Assembly (NCBI GenBank): GCA_947383275.1
Contig: CANDCW010000053.1
Coordinates: forward strand, 1 to 17,981
Direction: 5' to 3'
From: an uncultured Bacillota bacterium
Lineage (GTDB): Bacteria; Bacillota; Clostridia; Oscillospirales; Oscillospiraceae
DNA: 17,981 bases
This document shows positions 7,460-13,833 of the stretch, one piece after another. The notes under the pieces are model-generated. The model was not told the origin of the DNA. It made no database searches and saw only the letters and a list, made by a program, of their open reading frames with translations. A program made the translations under genes and the position numbers. Within the stretch, counting starts at the first letter, position 1; every line of letters starts with the position of its first letter.

Positions 7460-7921
7460 TTACTCCAACAGCTTGCGGAGCTTCCCCCTGGCCCGGGAGA
7501 GGCGGGAACGGACGGTCCCCGGACGCTGGCCCAGCATTTGGGCGATTTCATCGGTGCTGTATCCTGCGTAGTAGTGCAGATGAATCACAGCCCGGTCCTC
7601 CGGAGGGAGGGAAAGCAGCTCTTCCAGCTCCTGACGCTCTTCCGGGCCGGGAGTGGGCAGCGACTCGGGCAGCGGCCCAACCCGCCGCCAGGCCAGCCTT
7701 AGGCGGCTTTTGCAGCTATTCACCAGCACCCGCATCAGCCAGGCCCCGGAGCACTCCAGGCCCTTGGGGGCGCGTTCCAGAAAGCGGACAAAGGCGTCCT
7801 GAACAGCGTCTTCCGCCTCATGGGGGTCGCCCAGGATGGCCAAAGCGGCCCGGTACAAGCGGTTTTCGTTTTGTGTGACGAGCGCTTCCCAATCCACCGG
7901 CCGGTTGGATGTGTGGGACAT
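7460..7921 (-). CDS. ECF-type RNA polymerase sigma factor
   Basis: At 153 residues it has the minimal sigma-70 layout. Region 2 is near residues 15-50 (NRLYRAALAIL, DPHEAEDAVQDAFVRFLE). Region 4 is near 105-150 (LPPEDRAVIHLHYYAG, then a helix-turn-helix STDEIAQMLGQRPGTVRSRL followed by a basic RARGKLRKL end). I start at the ATG at 7921, which has AGGAGG 8 nt upstream; the in-frame GTG at 7930 overlaps that ribosome site and is rejected. ECF factors direct polymerase to stress or envelope promoters and are usually held by a cotranscribed membrane anti-sigma factor, here presumably the next gene. The promoter region carries an ECF-like CGTC, consistent with autoregulation. Confidence 0.92.
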   Translation of the reverse strand: MSHTSNRPVDWEALVTQNENRLYRAALAILGDPHEAEDAVQDAFVRFLERAPKGLECSGAWLMRVLVNSCKSRLRLAWRRVGPLPESLPTPGPEERQELEELLSLPPEDRAVIHLHYYAGYSTDEIAQMLGQRPGTVRSRLSRARGKLRKLLE

Positions 7922-7947
7922 AGGGGCCACCTCCTTTCATCTATATA

Positions 7948-7973
7948 GACGCATGAGAGGGGGGAATTGCTGC
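7948..7973 (-). promoter_or_regulatory. Possible ECF-type autoregulated promoter
   Basis: On the minus strand GCAGCAATT (7965-7973) and CGTC (7948-7951) are separated by 13 nt. This loosely resembles the AAC-containing -35 and CGTC -10 elements of ECF promoters. No convincing sigma-A promoter is visible between the terminator at 7989 and the sigma gene. The match is weak. Confidence 0.3.
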
Positions 7974-7980
7974 GGCAAAA

Positions 7981-8008
7981 AGAAAAAAGAGCCGCCCGTG
8001 GGCGGCTC
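7981..8008 (-). terminator. Intrinsic terminator of the hydroxyacid oxidase gene
   Basis: GAGCCGCC and GGCGGCTC (within 7989-8008) form an 8-bp GC-rich stem with a 4-nt loop. In the minus-strand transcript it is followed by a U-rich run (7981-7988), a few bases after the stop codon. Confidence 0.88.
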
Positions 8009-8011
8009 CGC

Positions 8012-9025
8012 TTAAAAGATCATGGATCTGGAAATTTCTGGTAGACTATGGACGCCGCACATTGCCATGGCGTCGGCCAGCTCGCCCTTCAATTTGCCAG
8101 TGAGGACCTTGACGCCCTCGGCCCCGCCGCCGTAGATGGCGGTGACATAGGGCCGGGCCAGGATGCAGGCATCAGCTCCCAGGGCCAGGGCCTTGCATAC
8201 GTCCACGCCGGTGCGGATGCCGCCGTCCACCATGACCACCAGCTGGCCCTTGACGGCCTCAGCGATGGCGGGCAGTACCTCGGCGGTGGCGGGGACCCCG
8301 TCCTGGACGCGCCCGCCATGGTTGGAGACCACAATGCCAGCCGCCCCGGCCTCCAGGGCCTTCCGGGCCCCGTTGACGGTCATAATGCCTTTAAGGATGA
8401 AAGGGACCCCGGCGTACTCGATAATCTCCCGCAGCTCCGCCACGGTTTTGGAACCGGCGGGGGGGGTCAGGCCCTTGAGGAAGGGCAGGCCGGCGGCGTC
8501 GATATCCATGGCGAACATCTGGGCGCCTGACGCCTTACCCTGGTCCAGCTTGGCAAAGAGGGTGTCCCGGTCCCAGGGCTTCACGGTGGGGATGCCCTTG
8601 CCGCTATTGGCACCGATTACCTTGGAGGCGGCGGCAAAGACGGCGGGGTCGGAGCCATCGCCGGTAAAGGCGGCGATGCCCGCCTGGGCGCAGGCGGGGA
8701 CCAGGATGTCGTTATACTCCAAATCCGTAAACTTGTCGCCGTAGTGGAGCTTGACCGCCCCCACAGGACCGGCAAAAACGGGCAGATCGTAGGTCTGGCC
8801 GAAGAGCGTGAAGCGGGTGTCCACCGGGCCGTTTTCGCAGATGGTATCCATGTTCAGGCACACGTCCTGCCAGGCGTCGTAGTTTCGGGCGGCCACGGTT
8901 CCGGTGCCCTTGGAGCCCGGACCGGGCATGGTGTTTTTGCAGGCCCGGCCATTGCAAACCGGACAGGCTTTACAATATGGGCCGCTGCAGGTGCGGGCGG
9001 CCTCTAAAATTTCCTGATAGGTCAT
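8012..9025 (-). CDS. FMN-dependent alpha-hydroxy-acid oxidizing protein with Cys-rich N-terminus
   Basis: This 337-residue TIM-barrel flavoprotein carries the family active-site signature SNHGGRVQDG (residues 234-243, catalytic His236), a strand-end lysine (FILKGIM, Lys212) and the FMN-phosphate loop region VDGGIRTGVDVCKALALGADA. Relatives such as lactate and glycolate oxidases oxidise L-2-hydroxyacids to 2-oxoacids. The N-terminus differs: five cysteines in the first 29 residues, including C18-x2-C21-x2-C24-x4-C29, as seen in clostridial members; they might bind a metal or an Fe-S centre. The ATG at 9025 has GGAGGGG upstream. It is a single-gene unit with its own promoter and terminator. In an anaerobe the electron acceptor is unlikely to be oxygen, so the name oxidase describes the family rather than the activity. 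Confidence 0.87.
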   Translation of the reverse strand: MTYQEILEAARTCSGPYCKACPVCNGRACKNTMPGPGSKGTGTVAARNYDAWQDVCLNMDTICENGPVDTRFTLFGQTYDLPVFAGPVGAVKLHYGDKFTDLEYNDILVPACAQAGIAAFTGDGSDPAVFAAASKVIGANSGKGIPTVKPWDRDTLFAKLDQGKASGAQMFAMDIDAAGLPFLKGLTPPAGSKTVAELREIIEYAGVPFILKGIMTVNGARKALEAGAAGIVVSNHGGRVQDGVPATAEVLPAIAEAVKGQLVVMVDGGIRTGVDVCKALALGADACILARPYVTAIYGGGAEGVKVLTGKLKGELADAMAMCGVHSLPEISRSMIF

Positions 9026-9054
9026 AAGTAACCCCTCCTTTGTTATCTCTTCAA

Positions 9055-9083
9055 ATCATACCGTTTGGCGGGTATTTCGTCAA
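9055..9083 (-). promoter_or_regulatory. Promoter of the hydroxyacid oxidase gene
   Basis: On the minus strand TTGACG (9078-9083), a 17-nt spacer and TATGAT (9055-9060) form a good sigma-A-like promoter about 30 nt before the start codon. Confidence 0.75.
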
Positions 9084-9117
9084 GTAAAATCAAAATGTAA
9101 ATAAATTATGAATCCTA

Positions 9118-9146
9118 TTGCTTTTTGAAGAGGACTGCGCTACAAT
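9118..9146 (+). promoter_or_regulatory. Promoter of htpG
   Basis: TTGCTT (9118-9123), a 17-nt spacer and TACAAT (9141-9146). The predicted start near 9153 falls inside the CIRCE element, and the -10 lies within the outer arm of the extended palindrome. Confidence 0.8.
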
Positions 9147-9187
9147 ATGGTTAGCACTCGGCTGAATGGAGTGCTAACCATATTGTA
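9141..9187 (+). promoter_or_regulatory. CIRCE element (HrcA operator), extended to 19-bp arms
   Basis: TTAGCACTC (9151-9159), a 9-nt spacer and GAGTGCTAA (9169-9177) match the CIRCE consensus exactly. The symmetry continues outward with TACAATATGG (9141-9150) and CCATATTGTA (9178-9187), giving perfect 19-bp arms. HrcA is known to bind CIRCE and repress heat-shock genes until protein damage titrates GroEL. Overlap with the -10 and the transcription start fits direct repression of htpG. Confidence 0.96.
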
Positions 9188-9224
9188 ATCAAATAAAATT
9201 AATATACACGGAGGAATCGAAATT

Positions 9225-11141
9225 ATGGCAAAAAAGCAATTTAAAGCGGAATCCAAACGGCTGCTGGACCTGATGGTCAACTCCATTTACACCCACAAAG
9301 AGATATTCCTTCGGGAGCTGATCTCCAACGCCAGCGACGCGGAGGACAAGCTGGCCTACAAGTCGCTCACCGACGACGGTGTGACGGTAAAGACCAAGGA
9401 CCTGAAGATTACCATCGTCCCTGATCAGGAGATGCGGACCCTCACCGTATCCGACAATGGCATCGGTATGAGCAAGGAGGACCTGGAATTAAACCTGGGC
9501 ACCATCGCCCGCAGCGGTTCCGGACAGTTTAAGGCCGGCCTGGCGGAGGATGACAAGGCGGCGGACAAGATTGATGTCATTGGCCAGTTCGGCGTGGGCT
9601 TTTACTCCGCTTTTATGGTGGCCGACCATGTGACGGTTGTCTCCAGGGCTTGGGGCAGCGAGGAGGCGTGGATGTGGCAGTCCGACGGGGCCGACGGCTA
9701 CACGGTCACCCAGTGTGAGAAGGACGCCCCCGGCACCGATGTGGTGATGCACATCAAGGCCAATGCCGATGAGGAAAACTACGACCAGTATTTAGAGACC
9801 CGCACATTACAAGAGTTGATTAAAAAGTACTCCGACTACATCCGCTACCCCATTGTTATGGAGGTGGAGGACTACCGGATGAAGGACAAGCCCGAGGACG
9901 CCCCCGAGGACTACAAGCCCGAGTGGGAGACGGTGAAGGAATGGAAGACCTTGAACTCCATGGTCCCCCTGTGGCAGCGGCAGAAGTCTAAGGTGACCTC
10001 CGAGGAGTACAACGCCTTCTACAAGGAGAAGTTCAACGACTGGCAGGACCCCCTCGCTGTGATCCATACCAGCGCCGAGGGCGCGGTGACCTACAAGGCC
10101 ATGCTTTATATCCCGGAGAAGACTCCCTACGATTTCTACACCCGGGAGTACCAGAAGGGCCTGCAGCTCTACTCCTCCGGAGTTCTTATCATGGACAAGT
10201 GCGCCGACCTGCTCCCTGACCACTTCCGCTTTGTCAAGGGCGTGGTGGACTCCGCCGACTTCTCCCTGAATATCAGCCGTGAAGTCCTCCAGCACACCCG
10301 GCAGCTGAAGGTGATCGCTTCCGCCCTGGAAAAGAAAATCAAAGGCGAGCTGCTTGCCATGCAGAAGGAGGACCGGGAGAAGTACGAGAAGTTCTGGGCC
10401 GCGTTCGGCACCCAGCTGAAATACGGCGTGGTGTCCGACTACGGCACCCACAAGGATGTGCTCCAGGACCTGCTGCTGTTCTGGTCCTCCAAGGAGGAGA
10501 AGAACACCACCCTGGCCGCCTACAAAGACCGAATGCCCGAGGACCAGCCCTTCTACTACTATGCCTGTGGCGAGAGCGTGGAGAAGATTGCCAAGCTGCC
10601 CCAGGTGGAGCGCATTTTGGACAAGGGCTATGAGATCCTCTACTGCACGGAGGACGTGGATGACTTCGTGATGAAGGCCCTGGCGGAGATTGACGGCAAA
10701 AAGTTCAAATCCGCTACTGAGGAGGACGCCCTCCCCCAGACTGAGGAGGAGAAGAAAGCCAACCAGGAGAAGGCTGAGGCCGGGAAATCCGTGCTGGAGG
10801 CCGTGAAGGAGGCACTGGGCGGACAGGTAAAGGAGGTCCGCGTCTCTTCCATCCTCAAGTCGGGCGCCTGCTGCCTGTCCGCCGACGGGCCGGTCTCCAT
10901 TGAGATGGAGCGGTATATGCGCAAGGTGGAGGGAGGCCAGCCGATGAAGGCGGAGCGGGTGCTGGAGCTCAACGCGGATGCCGCCCCCTTTGCCGCCCTG
11001 AAGAAGGCGGTGGAGACTGGGGACAAGGACACCGTTGCCAAGTATTCCAAGCTGCTCTATGCCCAGGCCCTGCTCCTGGCCGACCTGCCCCTGGAGGACC
11101 CGGCGGAGTACACGGAGCTGGTTTGCTCGCTGATGATCTGA
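9225..11141 (+). CDS. htpG: Molecular chaperone HtpG (bacterial Hsp90)
   Basis: This full-length Hsp90 has 638 residues (family usually about 600-640). The GHKL ATPase domain is clear: FLRELISNASDA (catalytic Glu31, Asn35), DNGIGM at 77-82, ARSGSGQF, and the lid glycines IGQFGVGFYSAFMVADH. The middle domain contains the conserved VLIMDKCADLLPDHFRFVKGVVDS and the catalytic-loop region SREVLQH. The C-terminal dimerisation domain lacks a eukaryotic MEEVD tail, as expected. HtpG is a cytosolic ATP-driven chaperone that remodels client proteins with DnaK. GGAGG lies 10 nt upstream of the ATG. Expression should be heat-inducible through the CIRCE operator directly in front, and a terminator follows, so it is monocistronic. 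Confidence 0.98.
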   Translation: MAKKQFKAESKRLLDLMVNSIYTHKEIFLRELISNASDAEDKLAYKSLTDDGVTVKTKDLKITIVPDQEMRTLTVSDNGIGMSKEDLELNLGTIARSGSGQFKAGLAEDDKAADKIDVIGQFGVGFYSAFMVADHVTVVSRAWGSEEAWMWQSDGADGYTVTQCEKDAPGTDVVMHIKANADEENYDQYLETRTLQELIKKYSDYIRYPIVMEVEDYRMKDKPEDAPEDYKPEWETVKEWKTLNSMVPLWQRQKSKVTSEEYNAFYKEKFNDWQDPLAVIHTSAEGAVTYKAMLYIPEKTPYDFYTREYQKGLQLYSSGVLIMDKCADLLPDHFRFVKGVVDSADFSLNISREVLQHTRQLKVIASALEKKIKGELLAMQKEDREKYEKFWAAFGTQLKYGVVSDYGTHKDVLQDLLLFWSSKEEKNTTLAAYKDRMPEDQPFYYYACGESVEKIAKLPQVERILDKGYEILYCTEDVDDFVMKALAEIDGKKFKSATEEDALPQTEEEKKANQEKAEAGKSVLEAVKEALGGQVKEVRVSSILKSGACCLSADGPVSIEMERYMRKVEGGQPMKAERVLELNADAAPFAALKKAVETGDKDTVAKYSKLLYAQALLLADLPLEDPAEYTELVCSLMI

Positions 11142-11176
11142 AAAAGAGCGGAACGCCCTTTGGCGTTCCGCTTTTT
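11141..11176 (+). terminator. Intrinsic terminator of htpG
   Basis: GCGGAACGCC (11148-11157) and GGCGTTCCGC (11162-11171) form a perfect 10-bp stem with a 4-nt loop. TTTTT follows on the plus strand, and AAAAA precedes the stem. Confidence 0.93.
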
Positions 11177-11206
11177 CTCCAGGATTTCTTAGCGCCGTAT
11201 AAAAGA

Positions 11207-11256
11207 CCGCCCCTTTGGGCAAACTGGCTGCAAGCCAATTTTTACAGAAGGGGTGG
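11207..11256 (+). promoter_or_regulatory. Leader hairpin that could hide the ribosome site of the CBS gene
   Basis: CCGCCCCTT (11207-11215) can pair with AAGGGGTGG (11248-11256), which contains the Shine-Dalgarno sequence. A small inner hairpin TGGCT-GCA-AGCCA (11225-11237) followed by ATTTTT lies between them. This allows a closed state in which translation is blocked. No known riboswitch class is recognised. Confidence 0.3.
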
Positions 11257-11261
11257 TTTTT

Positions 11262-11690
11262 ATGCAGGTGAAGGATTTGATGAATCCCAGCGCAGTAACG
11301 GTGGAGCCAGCCTCCTCCGCAGCGCTGGCGGCGCGGCTTCTCAGCCGGCACAACGTGGGGGCGCTGCCGGTGTGCGGGGGCGACCGGCGGCTGCGGGGAG
11401 TAGTGACGGACCGGGACATTGTTCTGCGGTGCGTGGCCGCCGAGGAGGACCCCTCCCAGACGCCGGTGCGGGATATCATGACCCGCTCCTGCGCCACGGT
11501 CTCCCCCGGGGACGACTGCCGGGAGGCCACCCGGCTTATGGCGCTGCATCAGGTGCGCCGCCTGCCAGTGGTGGACGCAGGCAGACTGGTGGGGATGATC
11601 TCCCTGTCTGACCTGGCCCGCAGCGGCCGGTTTGATATGGAGGCCGCCCAGGCGCTGAGCGAGATTTCGGAAAATATTGTTGTCCGGTGA
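11262..11690 (+). CDS. Two-CBS-domain protein
   Basis: The 142-residue protein consists almost entirely of two CBS repeats. The first is at about 1-57 (VKDLMNPSAVTVEP, GALPVCGG, RGVVTDRDIVLR). The second is at about 66-125 (VRDIMTRSCATVSP, RRLPVVDAGRLVGMISLSDLAR). Paired CBS domains form a disc that binds adenine nucleotides such as AMP, ATP or S-adenosylmethionine and usually regulate a partner protein. There is no fused effector, so it is a stand-alone sensor module. The ATG at 11262 follows GGGGTGG by 5 nt; an in-frame GTG at 11253 overlaps the ribosome site and is less likely. It lies between htpG's terminator and its own terminator, so it is monocistronic. Confidence 0.93.
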   Translation: MQVKDLMNPSAVTVEPASSAALAARLLSRHNVGALPVCGGDRRLRGVVTDRDIVLRCVAAEEDPSQTPVRDIMTRSCATVSPGDDCREATRLMALHQVRRLPVVDAGRLVGMISLSDLARSGRFDMEAAQALSEISENIVVR

Positions 11691-11695
11691 GGAGG

Positions 11696-11720
11696 GCGGG
11701 GGCCGCAGGCCCCCGCTTTT
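11696..11720 (+). terminator. Intrinsic terminator of the CBS gene
   Basis: GCGGGGGCC (11696-11704) and GGCCCCCGC (11708-11716) form a 9-bp stem with a 3-nt loop, followed by TTTT. It sits directly against the end of the convergent decayed regulator gene. Confidence 0.9.
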
Positions 11721-12002
11721 ACTTGTCCTCCCGCTCCAGCTGTTCCCGCTCCAGTTGGGCGTAGTAATCCCGGTTTTTGATGTCATCCTTTAGGGAGCAG
11801 GTACAGCCCATGACCAGCATGGCCAGAAAGATTTGGCCGCGGAGTATCCATACTTCATTGTTGTTCCCTAGCCAGGCCGGGCCACGCCCCGCTCCCAGGC
11901 GGACACGGTCTGGCGGGTGACATGGAGCTTCTGCGCAAACTGCTCCTGGGACAGTCCCCTGTTCTTTCGGAGATTTCTGATGTTGTTGGCAATATCATAC
12001 AT
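11719..12002 (-). pseudogene. Decayed XRE-family HTH regulator with C-terminal membrane remnant
   Basis: From the ATG at 12002 (AGGAGGG 8 nt upstream) the minus strand encodes 44 residues of a classic XRE helix-turn-helix: MYDIANNIRNLRKNRGLSQ, EQFAQKLHVTRQTVSAWE, RGVARPG. It then stops at TAG (11868-11870), exactly where relatives continue RPD plus more sequence. A second frame runs on to TAA at 11719 and encodes WLGNNNEVWILRGQ, a hydrophobic segment IFLAMLVMGC and a charged tail ending EREQLEREDK, with no start or ribosome site of its own. The simplest reading is an HTH-plus-membrane-segment regulator that suffered an internal deletion and frameshift. The 44-residue HTH peptide could still be made and bind DNA, so residual activity is not excluded. 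Confidence 0.65.
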
Positions 12003-12084
12003 GGCGAAGGCCCTCCTGTTCTGCCGCTATCTTACCACAGCTGCCTCCGGCGCACAAGCAAATCATATTTGCCCGGCAGTTTCG

Positions 12085-12113
12085 TGGACAAAAACTGCTT
12101 ATTCCGGTATAAT
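12085..12113 (+). promoter_or_regulatory. Promoter of trmO
   Basis: TGGACA (12085-12090), a 17-nt spacer and a perfect TATAAT (12108-12113). The predicted leader before the ATG at 12134 is about 14 nt and contains the ribosome site AGGAGGG. Confidence 0.8.
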
Positions 12114-12133
12114 GGAGCGCAGGAGGGATTTTT

Positions 12134-12823
12134 ATGGAGTTTACCCCAATCGCCCGCATCCAAAGCGATTTTTCGGAAAAATTTGGAATCCCCCGGCAGA
12201 GCGGTCTGGTGGAGGAGCTTATGGCCACAGTGGTTTTCGAGCCTGGCTACCGGGACCTCAGCGCCCTGCGGGGGATTGACGGGTTTTCCCACCTCTGGCT
12301 AATCTGGGAGTTCTCCCAAGTCCGGAGGAAGGGATGGTCCCCTACCGTCCGGCCGCCCCGACTGGGGGGCAACAGGCGGCTGGGGGTGTTTGCCACCCGA
12401 TCCCCCTTCCGGCCCAACCCCATCGGGCTGTCCTGCGTGCGCCTGGTGGAGGTGCGGCAGGAGCGGGAGCTGGGTCCTGTTCTGGTGGTGGCGGGCGCCG
12501 ACCTGATGGACGGGACCCCCATCTACGACATCAAGCCCTACCTCCCCTACGCCGACTGCAAGCCGGAGGCCGTGGGCGGCTTTGCGTCCCGGCCCAAGGG
12601 GGCGGACCTGGCGGTGGACTGTCCCTGGGAACTGCTGCAGACCGTTCCGGAGGGCAAGCGCGCCGCTCTTTTGGCCGTTCTGGCTCAGGACCCCAGGCCC
12701 CAATATCAGGATGACCCCGGCCGGGTCTACGGTATGGCGTTCGCCGGCCTGGAGGTGAAGTTCCGGGTGGACGGGGCGCGGCTGGCCGTGGAAGAAATCA
12801 ACTCTCCCCCTGGCGGAACCTGA
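12134..12823 (+). CDS. trmO: tRNA (N6-threonylcarbamoyladenosine-37) methyltransferase TrmO (TsaA/YaeB family)
   Basis: The 229-residue protein matches the TsaA/UPF0066 family in order: N-terminal IARIQSDFSEKFGIPRQSG, FSHLWLIWEF at 51-60, the S-adenosylmethionine-binding signature GVFATRSPFRPNPIGLS at 84-100, and DGTPIYDIKPYLPYAD at 126-141. A C-terminal accessory domain follows, as in the roughly 235-residue E. coli enzyme. TrmO methylates t6A at position 37 of tRNA-Thr to m6t6A, which tunes decoding next to the anticodon. AGGAGGG lies 5 nt before the ATG. It is a single-gene unit with its own consensus promoter. The family assignment is strong; activity on tRNA here follows from characterised homologues. 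Confidence 0.9.
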   Translation: MEFTPIARIQSDFSEKFGIPRQSGLVEELMATVVFEPGYRDLSALRGIDGFSHLWLIWEFSQVRRKGWSPTVRPPRLGGNRRLGVFATRSPFRPNPIGLSCVRLVEVRQERELGPVLVVAGADLMDGTPIYDIKPYLPYADCKPEAVGGFASRPKGADLAVDCPWELLQTVPEGKRAALLAVLAQDPRPQYQDDPGRVYGMAFAGLEVKFRVDGARLAVEEINSPPGGT

Positions 12824-12842
12824 TATTTTTTCAAATAAGTAC

Positions 12843-12873
12843 TTGACTTTCCCCCCTGTGGAAGGTGTAAAGT
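12843..12873 (+). promoter_or_regulatory. MerR-type promoter with 19-bp spacer and internal dyad
   Basis: TTGACT (12843-12848) and TAAAGT (12868-12873) are separated by 19 nt, the over-long spacing characteristic of promoters that MerR proteins activate by distorting DNA. Between the hexamers is an imperfect dyad, ACTTTCC (12846-12852) and GGAAGGT (12860-12866), six of seven positions matching. The merR gene starts 26 nt downstream, so autoregulation is likely. Confidence 0.75.
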
Positions 12874-12898
12874 AGCATCAGAAAGGGGGGAGGACCCC

Positions 12899-13549
12899 GT
12901 GAAAATAAACGAGGTGGAGGCTCAGGTGGGCATCACCAAGAAGAACATCCGCTTTTACGAGGAACAAGGGCTGCTGTCTCCCCGGCGGGACAGCGCCAAC
13001 GGCTACCGGGACTACGGCAAAGAGGAGGTAGCGATTCTGCGGCAGGTCAAGCTCATGCGCAAGCTGGGCGTGCCCCTGGAGGAGATCCGCAGGATGCAGG
13101 CCGGGGGGACCGTGGCCGACGGGATGCGCCGCCACCTGGTGACCCTGGAGCGGGAGCGGCACAGCCTGGAACAGTCCATTCAGCTGTGCCAGTCCCTGAA
13201 GGACCGGGAGGAGCGGCTGGACACTCTGGACGCCAACCTCCTGCTGGAGGAGATGGAGCGGCTGGAGCAGGCTGGCACCACATTCCAGGACAAGCAGAAG
13301 CACGACGCCAAGCCTGTCCGATACGCAGGGGCCGTGGTTATGGCTTTGCTCACCACAGCCCTGATGGCCGCGCTGATTGTGCTGATGGTGTGGGAGTTTA
13401 CAGTGGACTCCGCCGATGCCCCGCCCATGGCCCTGCTGCTGGTGCTGGTGGCTATCCCCGGGGTCATCATCCTGGGAGTGCTGCTGGCCCTGTTCCAGAG
13501 AATCAAGGAAATTCAGAAGGGAGAGGAAGACGATGCGAAAAACTACTGA
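12899..13549 (+). CDS. MerR-family regulator with two C-terminal transmembrane helices
   Basis: The 216-residue protein starts with a MerR winged helix (MKINEVEAQVGITKKNIRFY, EEQGLLSP, NGYRDYG; residues 1-40), where R18-F19-Y20-E21 is the family hallmark. A long coiled-coil dimerisation helix follows (about 80-125). Instead of a soluble ligand domain it has two hydrophobic helices (about 143-165 and 176-198) and a charged tail ALFQRIKEIQKGEEDDAKNY. It is probably anchored in the membrane with both ends in the cytoplasm. The start is GTG at 12899, preceded by GGGGGGAGG. The next gene overlaps its last 17 nt, implying translational coupling. The promoter in front has the 19-bp spacer MerR proteins act on. 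The signal sensed is unknown; membrane state or the two small membrane partners are possible. Confidence 0.92.
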   Translation: MKINEVEAQVGITKKNIRFYEEQGLLSPRRDSANGYRDYGKEEVAILRQVKLMRKLGVPLEEIRRMQAGGTVADGMRRHLVTLERERHSLEQSIQLCQSLKDREERLDTLDANLLLEEMERLEQAGTTFQDKQKHDAKPVRYAGAVVMALLTTALMAALIVLMVWEFTVDSADAPPMALLLVLVAIPGVIILGVLLALFQRIKEIQKGEEDDAKNY

Positions 13550-13805
13550 CAAAAAAGGCCACGGAATGGTGGGCGGCGTGATTGTAACGGTGCTGGTGGT
13601 GGGCTTTATGCTGCTGATGCTGGCTGCGCTGATTCAGGCGCTGGGCCCGATAATTCCTTTCCTGGGGGAACTGGGCGCGGCGTTTGGAGTCATGCTGTTC
13701 TACATCGGGGCCATTGCGGCGGTGGGGATCGGCGTGGTGGTGGCGCTGATGCAGCGGTGGAAGGAAGTGAAGGGAGGCGAGGAGGACGAAGCCAAAAAAT
13801 ACTAA
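13533..13805 (+). CDS. Small two-helix membrane protein sharing the MerR protein's C-terminal tail
   Basis: The 90-residue protein has a short basic N-terminus (MRKTTDKKGHG), two hydrophobic helices (about 13-38 and 48-70) and a cytoplasmic tail ALMQRWKEVKGGEEDEAKKY that is nearly the same as the tail of the preceding MerR protein. The ATG at 13533 lies inside the end of merR, with GGGAGAGGA just upstream. No known family is recognised. It looks like a free-standing copy of the regulator's membrane domain, which suggests that it pairs with or modulates the regulator, or that both bind the same partner through the tail. Confidence 0.85.
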   Translation: MRKTTDKKGHGMVGGVIVTVLVVGFMLLMLAALIQALGPIIPFLGELGAAFGVMLFYIGAIAAVGIGVVVALMQRWKEVKGGEEDEAKKY

Positions 13806-13833
13806 GTTTGACCGCCAGGGGGAAAAACGGGCT

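Noticed and set aside
9807..11786. Long minus-strand open frame (659 codons) opposite htpG
   Set aside because: It mirrors the third-position GC bias of htpG, shows no recognisable domain and has no ribosome site; htpG on the other strand is unmistakable.
13416..13532. Longer start for the 90-residue membrane protein
   Set aside because: The added part is the merR gene read in another frame (Trp/Cys-rich, no ribosome site); ATG 13533 has a ribosome site and gives a clean membrane protein.
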